15,451 nucleotides of DNA, taken from positions 1-15,451 of the forward strand of contig LGRX02029297.1 of NCBI GenBank assembly GCA_001247695.2, given 5' to 3'. The notes beneath the pieces are model-generated. The model was not told the origin of the DNA. It made no database searches and worked only from the letters and a program-made list of their open reading frames with translations. This document shows positions 7,931-13,871 of this stretch, one piece after another; the stretch's first letter is position 1; each line of letters opens with the position of its first letter. Both the position numbers and the translations under genes were made by a program. This DNA comes from Cymbomonas tetramitiformis. Its lineage: Eukaryota > Chlorophyta > Pyramimonadophyceae > Pyramimonadales > Pyramimonadaceae.

Positions 7931-9061
7931 GGTAAGGATGAGTTTGCATCACGAGCACAACTGCCCGTACCTGACCCGGTAATGGTAGATGGGCAAGCGG
8001 AAGCTCACGTGGACAAAATCCTGGCGTATCGTGTACGCATGGTCAAGGGTAAATCTGTGGAGGAATGGAAGGTACGCTGGACGGGCTACTCGGCAGCTCA
8101 CGACCAGTGGCGCTCCAGAGACAAGATGGGCAGAGGCGGGGAAAATCAGCAGCTCAAGGAGTTCGAGGCACGACGATTAGGCATGCAGGCGGACATGCTG
8201 AAGTCTACTGAGCATGACCGGCGGCAACGTCAACAGCGACAGCCCGTCCACCTTGGCGTCACCTTATCCCAGCTAATGGAACACCCATGTGACGTTCCGG
8301 AAGTGGATTCTCCACCGGAAGACTTCTGTCTGCCGTGGGAGCGGGTGGAGACCTTGGGGAATGGGGAGCTAGTGGTGATCACCGACCTTGAAGAGCGGAA
8401 GACCCGGCCAGTGAGAATCTTGGTGTTGTTCAGCGGAACTGGATCGGTGGAAAGGGAGTTTGCCAAGTGCTTCCCGTCTGCCTCGGTGGTTACGCTCGAC
8501 AACGACCCACGCTGGCAACCTAACCATCTCGCATCAATGGAGGACTGGGACCCCACTCGGTATCCACCGGGATTCTTTGATGTCATCTGGGCCAGCCCTC
8601 CATGCACCCAGTACAGTCAGGCGCGCACTACGGGAGGCCCTCCTGATCTGGAAGGAGCAGACAAGACTGTGAAATGCACCCTGGATGCTATCGAGTACTT
8701 GAAGCCCAAGCACTGGTTTCTTGAAAACCCTGAGGGAAGATACCCGAATGCACTGCGGTTGCGGTCAGTGGTACGTAAATTGCCACAGCCTCTTTTTTGC
8801 ACCTACTGTAAGTATGGGGAGCGATATCGTAAGCCGACATGTATCTGGACTAGCTCACCTCCACCAACGCCATTGCTGGAATGTACCTCGCGGACACCTT
8901 GCGCATGTAAATGGGCCACCGGAGGGCACCCTGAGACTGCTCAGCTTGGACCATCGTCTTCACAGCAACCAGGGGCGCGAGATGCTCATGCCGTGTACCC
9001 CGTACCAGCTCCGTTAGTTACTGCGTCATCTCTTCCACCATCTTCAATTCGGGGAGCTTGA
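7107..9061 (+). CDS. Element A: integrase core, GPY/F-like module, chromodomain and C5-cytosine DNA methyltransferase
   Basis: This is the continuation of element A pol in a third frame. The integrase core continues with MVHLMPMN, CDRDPRFQD (catalytic D codon at 7220) and SDGQAEHTNR (catalytic E codon at 7328). A GPY/F-like module with KRWHGPVTVVE and RIHDVFAQHRLKPY lies at about 7680-7930. A chromodomain (about 8003-8180) has HVDKIL, EEWKVRWTGY and a DQW motif. A C5-cytosine methyltransferase starts near 8405: motif I LFSGTGSVEREF, motif IV ASPPCTQYS with catalytic Cys codon 8603-8605, motif VI WFLENP (E codon 8723), then YRKPTCIWTS. It ends with a HPETAQ and YPVPAPLV tail typical of compact enzymes of this type, so the C-terminus looks complete at the TGA (9059-9061). 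The same frame upstream to 6746 overlaps the previous coding frame and is not coding there. Confidence 0.85.
8003..8180 (+). other. Chromodomain
   Basis: AHVDKILAYRV followed by EEWKVRWTGYSAAHDQW matches the chromodomain pattern (VEKIL, then YLVKWKGY, then W), and a C-terminal helix (QQLKEFEARR) follows. In chromoviruses this domain binds methylated histone tails and biases integration toward heterochromatin. Its place directly after the integrase is standard; the methyltransferase after it is not. Confidence 0.8.
8405..9061 (+). other. C5-cytosine DNA methyltransferase domain 1 (element A)
   Basis: Motif I (ILVLFSGTGSVEREF) begins near 8417, motif IV is SPPCTQYSQA with the nucleophilic Cys codon at 8603-8605, and motif VI is FLENP with Glu at 8723-8725. 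A CKYGERYRKPTCIWTS segment follows at about 8798-8857. The domain is short, about 215 residues, without room for a large target recognition domain. The PPC form and ENP form resemble compact Dcm-like enzymes of phages, giant viruses and algae rather than plant MET1, CMT or DRM. The enzyme would transfer a methyl group from S-adenosylmethionine to cytosine C5 in DNA. Activity is not shown by sequence alone. Confidence 0.85.
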
Positions 9062-9105
9062 TACCTGAAGACACCGGGAGCGGCATCGGGAGATAGGCCG
9101 CTCTT

Positions 9106-9118
9106 GAGGGGGGAGGAG
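9106..9118 (+). other. Polypurine tract (plus-strand primer site) of element A
   Basis: A 13-base uninterrupted purine run, GAGGGGGGAGGAG, lies 45 bases after the methyltransferase stop codon and one base before TGTACC, the candidate LTR start. This is the expected place for a retrotransposon polypurine tract. Confidence 0.7.
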
Positions 9119-9144
9119 TTGTACCGGGAGGTACGAGCAGCGGG

Positions 9145-9795
9145 GTTGCATGCTACAGAGATCTGGTTGCATGCTGCCGACGAGTGGTTGCATGATGCAG
9201 ATGCCTGGTTGCATGCTGCGTGTGCCTGGTTGCATGCCACAGATGCCTGGTTGCATGCTACAGATGCCCGGTTGCATGCCACGGAGGCCAGGTTGCATGC
9301 TACAGATGTCAGGTTGCATGCTACAGAGGCCCGGTTGCATGCGACAGAGGCCAGGTTGCATGCTACAGATGTCAGGTTGCATGCTACAGATGCCCGGTTG
9401 CATGCCACGGAGGCCAGGTTGCATGCTACAGATGTCGGGTTGCATGCGACAGAGGCCAGGTTGCATGCGACAGAGGCCAGGTTGCATGCGACAGATGCCG
9501 GGTTGCATGCCACACAGGCCAGGTTGCATGCGACAGAGGCCAGGTTGCATGCTACAGAGGCCAGGTTGCATGCGACAGATGTCGGGTTGCATGCCACAGG
9601 GGCCAGGTTGCATGCGACAGAGGCCCGGTTGCATGCTACAGATGTTAGGTTGCATGCTACAGATGTCTGGTTGCATGCCACAGAGGCCAGGTTGCATGCG
9701 ACAGAGACCAGGTTGCATGTTACATATGCCAGGTTGCATGCTGGTGACGGGTGGTTGCATGCTGCAAGGGCCTTGTTGCATGCCGGTCACAGCTG
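9145..9795 (-). repeat. Array 3: 31 tandem 21-bp units in the LTR, GCATGCAAC core inverted relative to arrays 1 and 2
   Basis: On the plus strand the units read GTTGCATGC followed by variable ACAGAGGCCAGG-like bases, so the shared nine-base core lies on the minus strand. The start of the core repeats exactly every 21 bases from 9145 to 9775, giving 31 units. The 12-base spacers differ from those of arrays 1 and 2, so only core and period are common. Several frames on both strands are open across it, but this follows from the period and no domain is present, so I call no gene here. Confidence 0.95.
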
Positions 9796-10120
9796 TATGA
9801 AGAAATAATTGATGGCAAGGCAGAATTCAGGAGAAGATCTGCAATGACAATAATTATATTGAGGATCTGGTGGATTCCAGAAAGATCTGCAATGGCAATA
9901 TCGTGATCTGCCTGATGATTGGTGGAGGAGTACCAGAATCAGGCATATATGTGCACATGATTGGTCGATGGCAGATGTCAATACAGGAATCCTGCTAGTG
10001 ATTGTTAGAGAGCAACATGTTGAAAGGGAAGCTTGGAAAAGTGGACCTCAGTTAGTGTTGATCAAGAGAAATGAATTAAGGAAGTTTTACATGTTAGGAT
10101 TAGGCTGTATGCCAAGACTG

Positions 10121-10128
10121 ATATAAGG
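10121..10128 (+). promoter_or_regulatory. TATA-like element in candidate LTR
   Basis: ATATAAGG lies in the AT-rich half of the LTR, about 90 bases before AATAAA. The spacing is compatible with a U3 promoter and a short R region. AT-rich sequence gives such matches easily. Confidence 0.3.
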
Positions 10129-10211
10129 ATATAGATGTATTAGGTCTGAGACCAGACATTATATCAGAAAAGTGACTGTAATTCTAGGCTAGAAGCCAGA
10201 GTATGTCATGA

Positions 10212-10217
10212 AATAAA
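10212..10217 (+). promoter_or_regulatory. AATAAA polyadenylation-type signal in candidate LTR
   Basis: AATAAA occurs in GAAATAAAACAGTGG. A second AATAAA is at 10315-10320, inside the purine-biased tract. The first is better placed to end an LTR-derived transcript, if the host uses this signal; many green algae prefer TGTAA instead. Confidence 0.35.
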
Positions 10218-10489
10218 ACAGTGGAATATAAGACTGTGAATAAGTTAATATTACACACCAAAAACAGCAGAAAACATAAAAAGAAAAGGAAGAAGATAAA
10301 AGAAAAGAAAGAAAAATAAAGAGATAAAGATGTATAAGTTATCAGGAGTGTGTGCCTGGTACACCGCGCTTGGCGCACCTCGCGTACTGCCGTACACCGT
10401 CGCCTTCATCCGACAGCCATGGGCCCGAGGACTTGGTGTCGCCCCTTGCATCGCCCACCTCGACCAATATTGGCTCGTGGGCGAACTCA

Positions 10490-11674
10490 ATGCGTGTCCC
10501 ACGTGATTCCCGATCACTTTCCCCGGGGGGCCCGCCTCCTACGCCTCCGAGTCCACCACGGGCAGGTCGCCTGCCTCAGTCCCCTGTGAGGGCGCCTCTA
10601 TCTCCAGCAGGGTCAGATTGGGATGCCGCACGAATGGCCACCACATCCGCCAGTTCAGTGTGCAGATTTCTGTCCGTGGCGGAAGTTAGCGCCTTGAAGG
10701 ATCGCCGCAACCTCACTGTCTTTATGATACGGTTTGGCATAACGTTCTATGACCGGTGCAGAGGCCAGCGCGTCATGTACCAGCTTGGCGTGTGCAACAA
10801 GGAGCGGGGTCTCAGGCTGCGGAGACATCCGGGCATCACCAGCAAAGTTGAGAAGAAGCATAACAAGACCATCGCGTGCGGGAACAATGGCTGGCGTCTC
10901 CCTCTTGGGGGACAGACTACGTCTTCCAGCCTCCTGGAGGCCATGATTTCAGCCTGGGCTGATCTGTCGCACCGTGACTCAGGGCACAGGTTGCCGGGGG
11001 GTCATGCGAGGAACGTCGCGTGCTCGCTGTGTCGCTACGTGGAGATTGGGGCGGCACACGTGCTGCGCTGCATGGCGCACCCGAATGCCACACCCGTGTA
11101 CTACATCTTCCTGGAGGACGAGCGGTGTCTTCCTTGGCACGCTGAGTTCACGAATGAGTATTTCGAGCAGGACGACCGGAAGTTCACAGGCTTGCAGTGG
11201 GGGACCAGGGAAACGGCCGCGCCGTGGTTGCTCCCCGCCCTGGGGGCCTTGGAGGCGCTTCGTCTCCCGCCGCCGCCGCCGCCGCTCGCCCATCGGGCTC
11301 TCGTTGCTGAGAGACCCGAGCACATGGATACGGTCTGGCGGAGGAATGTGCACGAGGTTCGCGATCCCCCTGCACGTCGTCAGGGCCAGCCCTCCAGCCG
11401 AACGTATGAGCATCAACTGGGCGCGGGCGGTGCTGCGCGCTCGTCTGCCCCTTCTGTCGGTCGTCATGGGACTGCCACCCATGTCGTCCAGGCGCCAAGG
11501 GCGTCTAGGATGCCGGCCGGTCTTGCCTCGCAGTGTCCTCCTTCTCCAGCTGTTTCGATATGCAGCGAGGTGACGCAGGCGTTCGAACGCCATACGGACG
11601 AACAGCGTGAGGCGCAGAGACAAACGCATTTTCAGCAGGGCTCCCCGGGCACAGCGGGCGGGTGGCCCTGGTGA
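10490..11674 (+). CDS. Hypothetical protein, unrecognised
   Basis: The frame is open from 10328 and ends at 11674; the first in-frame ATG is at 10490, giving about 394 residues. Upstream codons lie in the candidate LTR or just beyond it, so the true 5' end may have been displaced by the element A insertion. The middle part (about 10634-11220) looks the most protein-like, with mixed charge and the segments VCRFLSVAEVSAL, GNNGWRLPLGG and ACSLCRYVEIGAAHVLRCMAHP. The last has several Cys and His but does not match a CCHC knuckle or a known zinc finger. A Pro run lies near 11268-11285 and the C-terminus is low-complexity. It could be the gag of element B or an unrelated gene fragment. I assign no function. 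Confidence 0.4.
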   Translation: MRVPRDSRSLSPGGPPPTPPSPPRAGRLPQSPVRAPLSPAGSDWDAARMATTSASSVCRFLSVAEVSALKDRRNLTVFMIRFGITFYDRCRGQRVMYQLGVCNKERGLRLRRHPGITSKVEKKHNKTIACGNNGWRLPLGGQTTSSSLLEAMISAWADLSHRDSGHRLPGGHARNVACSLCRYVEIGAAHVLRCMAHPNATPVYYIFLEDERCLPWHAEFTNEYFEQDDRKFTGLQWGTRETAAPWLLPALGALEALRLPPPPPPLAHRALVAERPEHMDTVWRRNVHEVRDPPARRQGQPSSRTYEHQLGAGGAARSSAPSVGRHGTATHVVQAPRASRMPAGLASQCPPSPAVSICSEVTQAFERHTDEQREAQRQTHFQQGSPGTAGGWPW

Positions 11675-12690
11675 GCGACCAACGCTGTGGCCGTGGGCTG
11701 CCTGCACAGGCGGTCCACTTTAGGCCAGGTGTCCTGCGGGCGTGTATCTCGTTTGCAGGCAGTGCAGTGGTTTGGTGGTGGCTGGGACGTGGTCCCGTTC
11801 CCATGGCCGCCGTGTGGGCGATGTGGGAGGCGATGGCGTGGCACTTATCATGGTGCCCTTTTCGAGTTTGGTGGAGGCGCTGCGTGGCCTCGTTTTTGAG
11901 CCAGCTGCCAGTATGGTGGTCGTCTGTTCGACGTTATCCCCGTCGTGCATATTACGACATTTGGGTCTTATGGGCTCTCGCCTGCGTATGGTACGTTGGG
12001 TTGCTTATCGTGCGCGCCACGGGCATCTATGCTGGCGTGCACCGTGTTCGTGCAGAAGGTTGGATGGTGGTGCCCCTTCGGGGGGTGGTCATTTCCTTGG
12101 CATGCTGGTCGCAGTGTGCGGCTGCCCTCCTCCTCGTGGTCCTCGCCTGGCTTTGGGTTTGTACCAGCATTTACGCTGAGGACGTGGCGTACCACGCCTC
12201 CTGTGTCGTGCACGACCCGCTGGACGCAGGTCACATTCGACGTGGCCGTGGATGGACTATTCCGTCCCTGCGTTGGTCCCAGATCTTCTTGTTGGGCCGC
12301 GTGTGCCTGCCCGCTTTGCCGGCCAGGTTGGACAAGCCTCGCTTCGCCGCGCGCTGGACGCAGCTTCGGCGCAATCTCCGACTTCATCGCATCGCGCAAG
12401 CCGCCTACATGGCGCTTGTCCTCGCAGTCGTGGTCTCCACCGCCGCTGGTGGGAGTACTCGCTTGGCGCACGGGGGGTGGAGAGTAATGGCGTGCTTCTT
12501 CGCTTCGAACTCGCCGGCAGCCGCAGTGCATTTCAATCGAATTTTGCGATTTTTTCTGCTTTTGTGCGGAATCTTGTGGGTCGCTGGCAAGATGACCGAG
12601 TGTGTGCCTACGTGTGATGTCACGTCACCCACACGCAGCGCCTGGGGTTCGTCCCCTTGCACTTCTTGGGAGGCTCAGCAATCCTCAAGG
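11675..12690 (+). other. GC-rich region with a long open frame and hydrophobic segments, no recognised gene
   Basis: The frame of element B RT extends upstream through this whole stretch; its first ATG is at 11803. The translation is rich in Trp, Val, Leu and Arg and has several hydrophobic runs of 15-25 residues, for example near 11955-12015, 12085-12170, 12405-12445 and 12535-12590. No protease DSG/DTG motif, CCHC knuckle or capsid-like segment is visible in any plus frame. It may be the leader or LTR of element B, a decayed gag region, or a membrane protein fused upstream of pol. Codon bias alone could keep a GC-rich frame open. Confidence 0.4.
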
Positions 12691-13434
12691 CAATGGGAGC
12701 CGGGCTGGGTGGCCAACGTCGCGGAGCAGGATGAGGTCTTGCCGTACACCGTGTTGGACGAGCTTCAACCTCTAGGTGACACGACAGTGACCAAGGACGA
12801 GGCAGCGTGGCTCGACACTGAGCTCAATGCCACGTTTGGAGGACATCCTGACTTCAAGGAGGAGCACTGGGAGGAAATGCGGAATGTCCTTCGCAGGTGC
12901 AAGACCACCTTTGCCAACAGTCCTCACGATCTGACAGGCTACAAGGGCAAGGCGGAGCACAACACGTTCTCCATTCCGTTTGTAGACGAATCCAAGGCCG
13001 CCTACCAGAGACCCAGGAAGTACAGTCCGGGCGAGCAGGAAATCATCGACATTCATTGCAAGGAACTTTTGGAGTATGGCTTCATAGAGCCAGCAGCCAA
13101 GCATTGCAGGCATGCGAGCAACGTGGTCGTAGCTGGCAAGAAAGACCACGAGACTGGCCTGTGGAGGCGACCCAGACGAGGTTCTGCGTGGACCTCAGGG
13201 GTGTCAACCGGCACTCCCTCAAAGACAATACGCTGCCACACCGACCAGAGGAGCTCTACCAGAAGGTGGCGAAGGCCAAGTTCAAGACCACGCTGGATGC
13301 CACTAAAGCCTTCCACCAGATTCCCATGGCCACGGAAGAGGACAGGAGCAAGACGGCGTTTTGGTGGAAGAATCAGCTGTACCAGTACACCTCGATGCCT
13401 TTCGGTGCAGCTGGAGCTACTTCTGCATTCGTAA
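11803..13434 (+). CDS. Element B pol, N-terminal part of reverse transcriptase (frameshifted)
   Basis: The coherent part runs from about 12690 to 13165. It includes a pre-RT segment (EVLPYTVLDELQPLGD) and the RT fingers entry: TFANSPHDL, PRKYSPGEQEIIDIHCKELL, YGFIEPA and VVVAGKKDHETGLWRR. This is the typical Ty3/Gypsy layout in which DLG-like, H/I-P and LLxxGxIxPS segments precede KKDG. Homology leaves this frame near 13166 and continues one frame over with TRFCVDLRGVN, so bases 13170-13434 here are not meaningful. The start is uncertain: the frame runs open upstream, with the first ATG at 11803, but the region before 12690 has no retroviral homology I can see. Confidence 0.55.
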   Translation: MAAVWAMWEAMAWHLSWCPFRVWWRRCVASFLSQLPVWWSSVRRYPRRAYYDIWVLWALACVWYVGLLIVRATGIYAGVHRVRAEGWMVVPLRGVVISLACWSQCAAALLLVVLAWLWVCTSIYAEDVAYHASCVVHDPLDAGHIRRGRGWTIPSLRWSQIFLLGRVCLPALPARLDKPRFAARWTQLRRNLRLHRIAQAAYMALVLAVVVSTAAGGSTRLAHGGWRVMACFFASNSPAAAVHFNRILRFFLLLCGILWVAGKMTECVPTCDVTSPTRSAWGSSPCTSWEAQQSSRQWEPGWVANVAEQDEVLPYTVLDELQPLGDTTVTKDEAAWLDTELNATFGGHPDFKEEHWEEMRNVLRRCKTTFANSPHDLTGYKGKAEHNTFSIPFVDESKAAYQRPRKYSPGEQEIIDIHCKELLEYGFIEPAAKHCRHASNVVVAGKKDHETGLWRRPRRGSAWTSGVSTGTPSKTIRCHTDQRSSTRRWRRPSSRPRWMPLKPSTRFPWPRKRTGARRRFGGRISCTSTPRCLSVQLELLLHS

Positions 13435-13871
13435 GAATCATGGACTACGAGTTACGTCACTTGCAGCATTGCACGGTGGCATACGTCGACGACGTAGTGG
13501 TCTACACAGATTCCACGCCTGAGCAACATTTGAAGGACGTTGAGGACGTACTTCGCACCTTGGGGGACGCTGGCATCCGTTTGCATGCAGGCAAGAGTAC
13601 CTTTGGTGCAGCCACGGTGGACTTTCTGGGCTATCGCATTGGTCACAACTCCATTGGCGCGCAAGAAGCTAAATGCAAGGCCATCCAGGAGCTTCCAAGC
13701 CCACAGGACAAGACTGGGCTCCGCTCGATCTTGGGCATGATGAACTACTACAAGGGCTTGGTGGGTGAGCCAGGGGGGCCAAACTACTCTGAGATGGCCC
13801 GCCCTCTCAATGACCTGCTTAAAAAGGAGGTCACTGACGTCAAGGGAGCCTGGGGGAAGGAGCAAGATTGA
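13167..13871 (+). CDS. Element B reverse transcriptase, catalytic part (continues after frame break, ends at in-frame TGA)
   Basis: From 13167 the frame reads TRFCVDLRGVNRHSLKDN, then FKTTLDATKAFHQIPM with the first catalytic Asp, SMPFGAAGATSAF, and YVDDVVVY (YVDD at 13482-13493) with the catalytic Asp pair. LDVEDVLRTL-like and VDFLGYRIG segments follow, then LRSILGMMNYYKGLV of the thumb/connection. The catalytic residues are intact. The frame ends at TGA 13869-13871, in the connection that normally leads into RNase H (ALQELKDAL follows directly in the same frame). This is therefore a premature stop rather than the natural end of pol. Confidence 0.82.
   Translation, partial: ATQTRFCVDLRGVNRHSLKDNTLPHRPEELYQKVAKAKFKTTLDATKAFHQIPMATEEDRSKTAFWWKNQLYQYTSMPFGAAGATSAFVRIMDYELRHLQHCTVAYVDDVVVYTDSTPEQHLKDVEDVLRTLGDAGIRLHAGKSTFGAATVDFLGYRIGHNSIGAQEAKCKAIQELPSPQDKTGLRSILGMMNYYKGLVGEPGGPNYSEMARPLNDLLKKEVTDVKGAWGKEQD

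Larger units (their letters stand above)
1..10363 (+). mobile_element. Element A: Ty3/Gypsy chromovirus LTR retrotransposon with two methyltransferase modules (5' end outside window)
   Basis: The domain order protease, RT, RNase H, integrase, chromodomain is that of Ty3/Gypsy chromoviruses. Seen directly: DSGA protease (2719-2730), FIDD of RT (3936-3947), TDAS of RNase H (about 4398-4409), integrase D/D/E at 7035, 7220 and 7328, and a chromodomain at about 8003-8180. Extra modules are a Dam-like methyltransferase between RNase H and integrase and a C5-cytosine methyltransferase after the chromodomain. A polypurine tract at 9106-9118 and a candidate 3' LTR at 9120-10363 close the element. The 5' LTR, primer binding site and true start lie upstream of base 1, because the first frame is open to the window edge. 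Two frame breaks mean this copy is probably non-autonomous, unless they are sequence errors. The right boundary rests on TGTACC/GGTACA termini and is inferred. Confidence 0.85.
9120..10363 (+). repeat. Candidate 3' LTR of element A (TGTACC...GGTACA, about 1244 bp)
   Basis: The left end TGTACCGGG follows the polypurine tract. The right end CCTGGTACA is its inverted partner, with eight of nine bases matching, giving TG...CA termini. Inside are array 3 (9145-9795), an AT-rich stretch unlike the GC-rich coding DNA, a TATA-like site at 10121-10128, AATAAA at 10212-10217 and a strongly purine-biased tract at about 10270-10332. This order fits U3, R and U5. An 18-bp direct repeat with one mismatch (AGATCTGCAATGRCAATA) sits at 9835-9852 and 9883-9900. 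The paired 5' LTR is outside, so identity of the two LTRs cannot be tested here. Confidence 0.6.

Noticed and set aside
9145..9795. CRISPR-like regularly spaced repeats
   Set aside because: The 9-base core with 12-base similar spacers is tandem repeat structure, not unique spacers between long repeats, and the context is a eukaryotic retroelement.
9104..9808. Repeat-only plus and minus frames across array 3 (LHATEAR and MQPGLC types)
   Set aside because: At least three plus frames and two minus frames are open at once, as expected for a 21-bp period. Nothing outside the array supports coding.
10352..10489. GTG start of the hypothetical ORF at 10352
   Set aside because: It falls inside the candidate LTR end, and GTG is not a usual nuclear start. 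The first ATG is at 10490.
11020..11090. Zinc knuckle in the hypothetical ORF (ACSLCRYVEIGAAHVLRC)
   Set aside because: The Cys and His spacing does not match CCHC or other zinc finger patterns I know.
13869..13871. TGA recoded as an amino acid by an alternative genetic code
   Set aside because: TGA also ends the element A frame cleanly after the methyltransferase (9059-9061), and no other in-frame TGA is needed to explain the pol reading.
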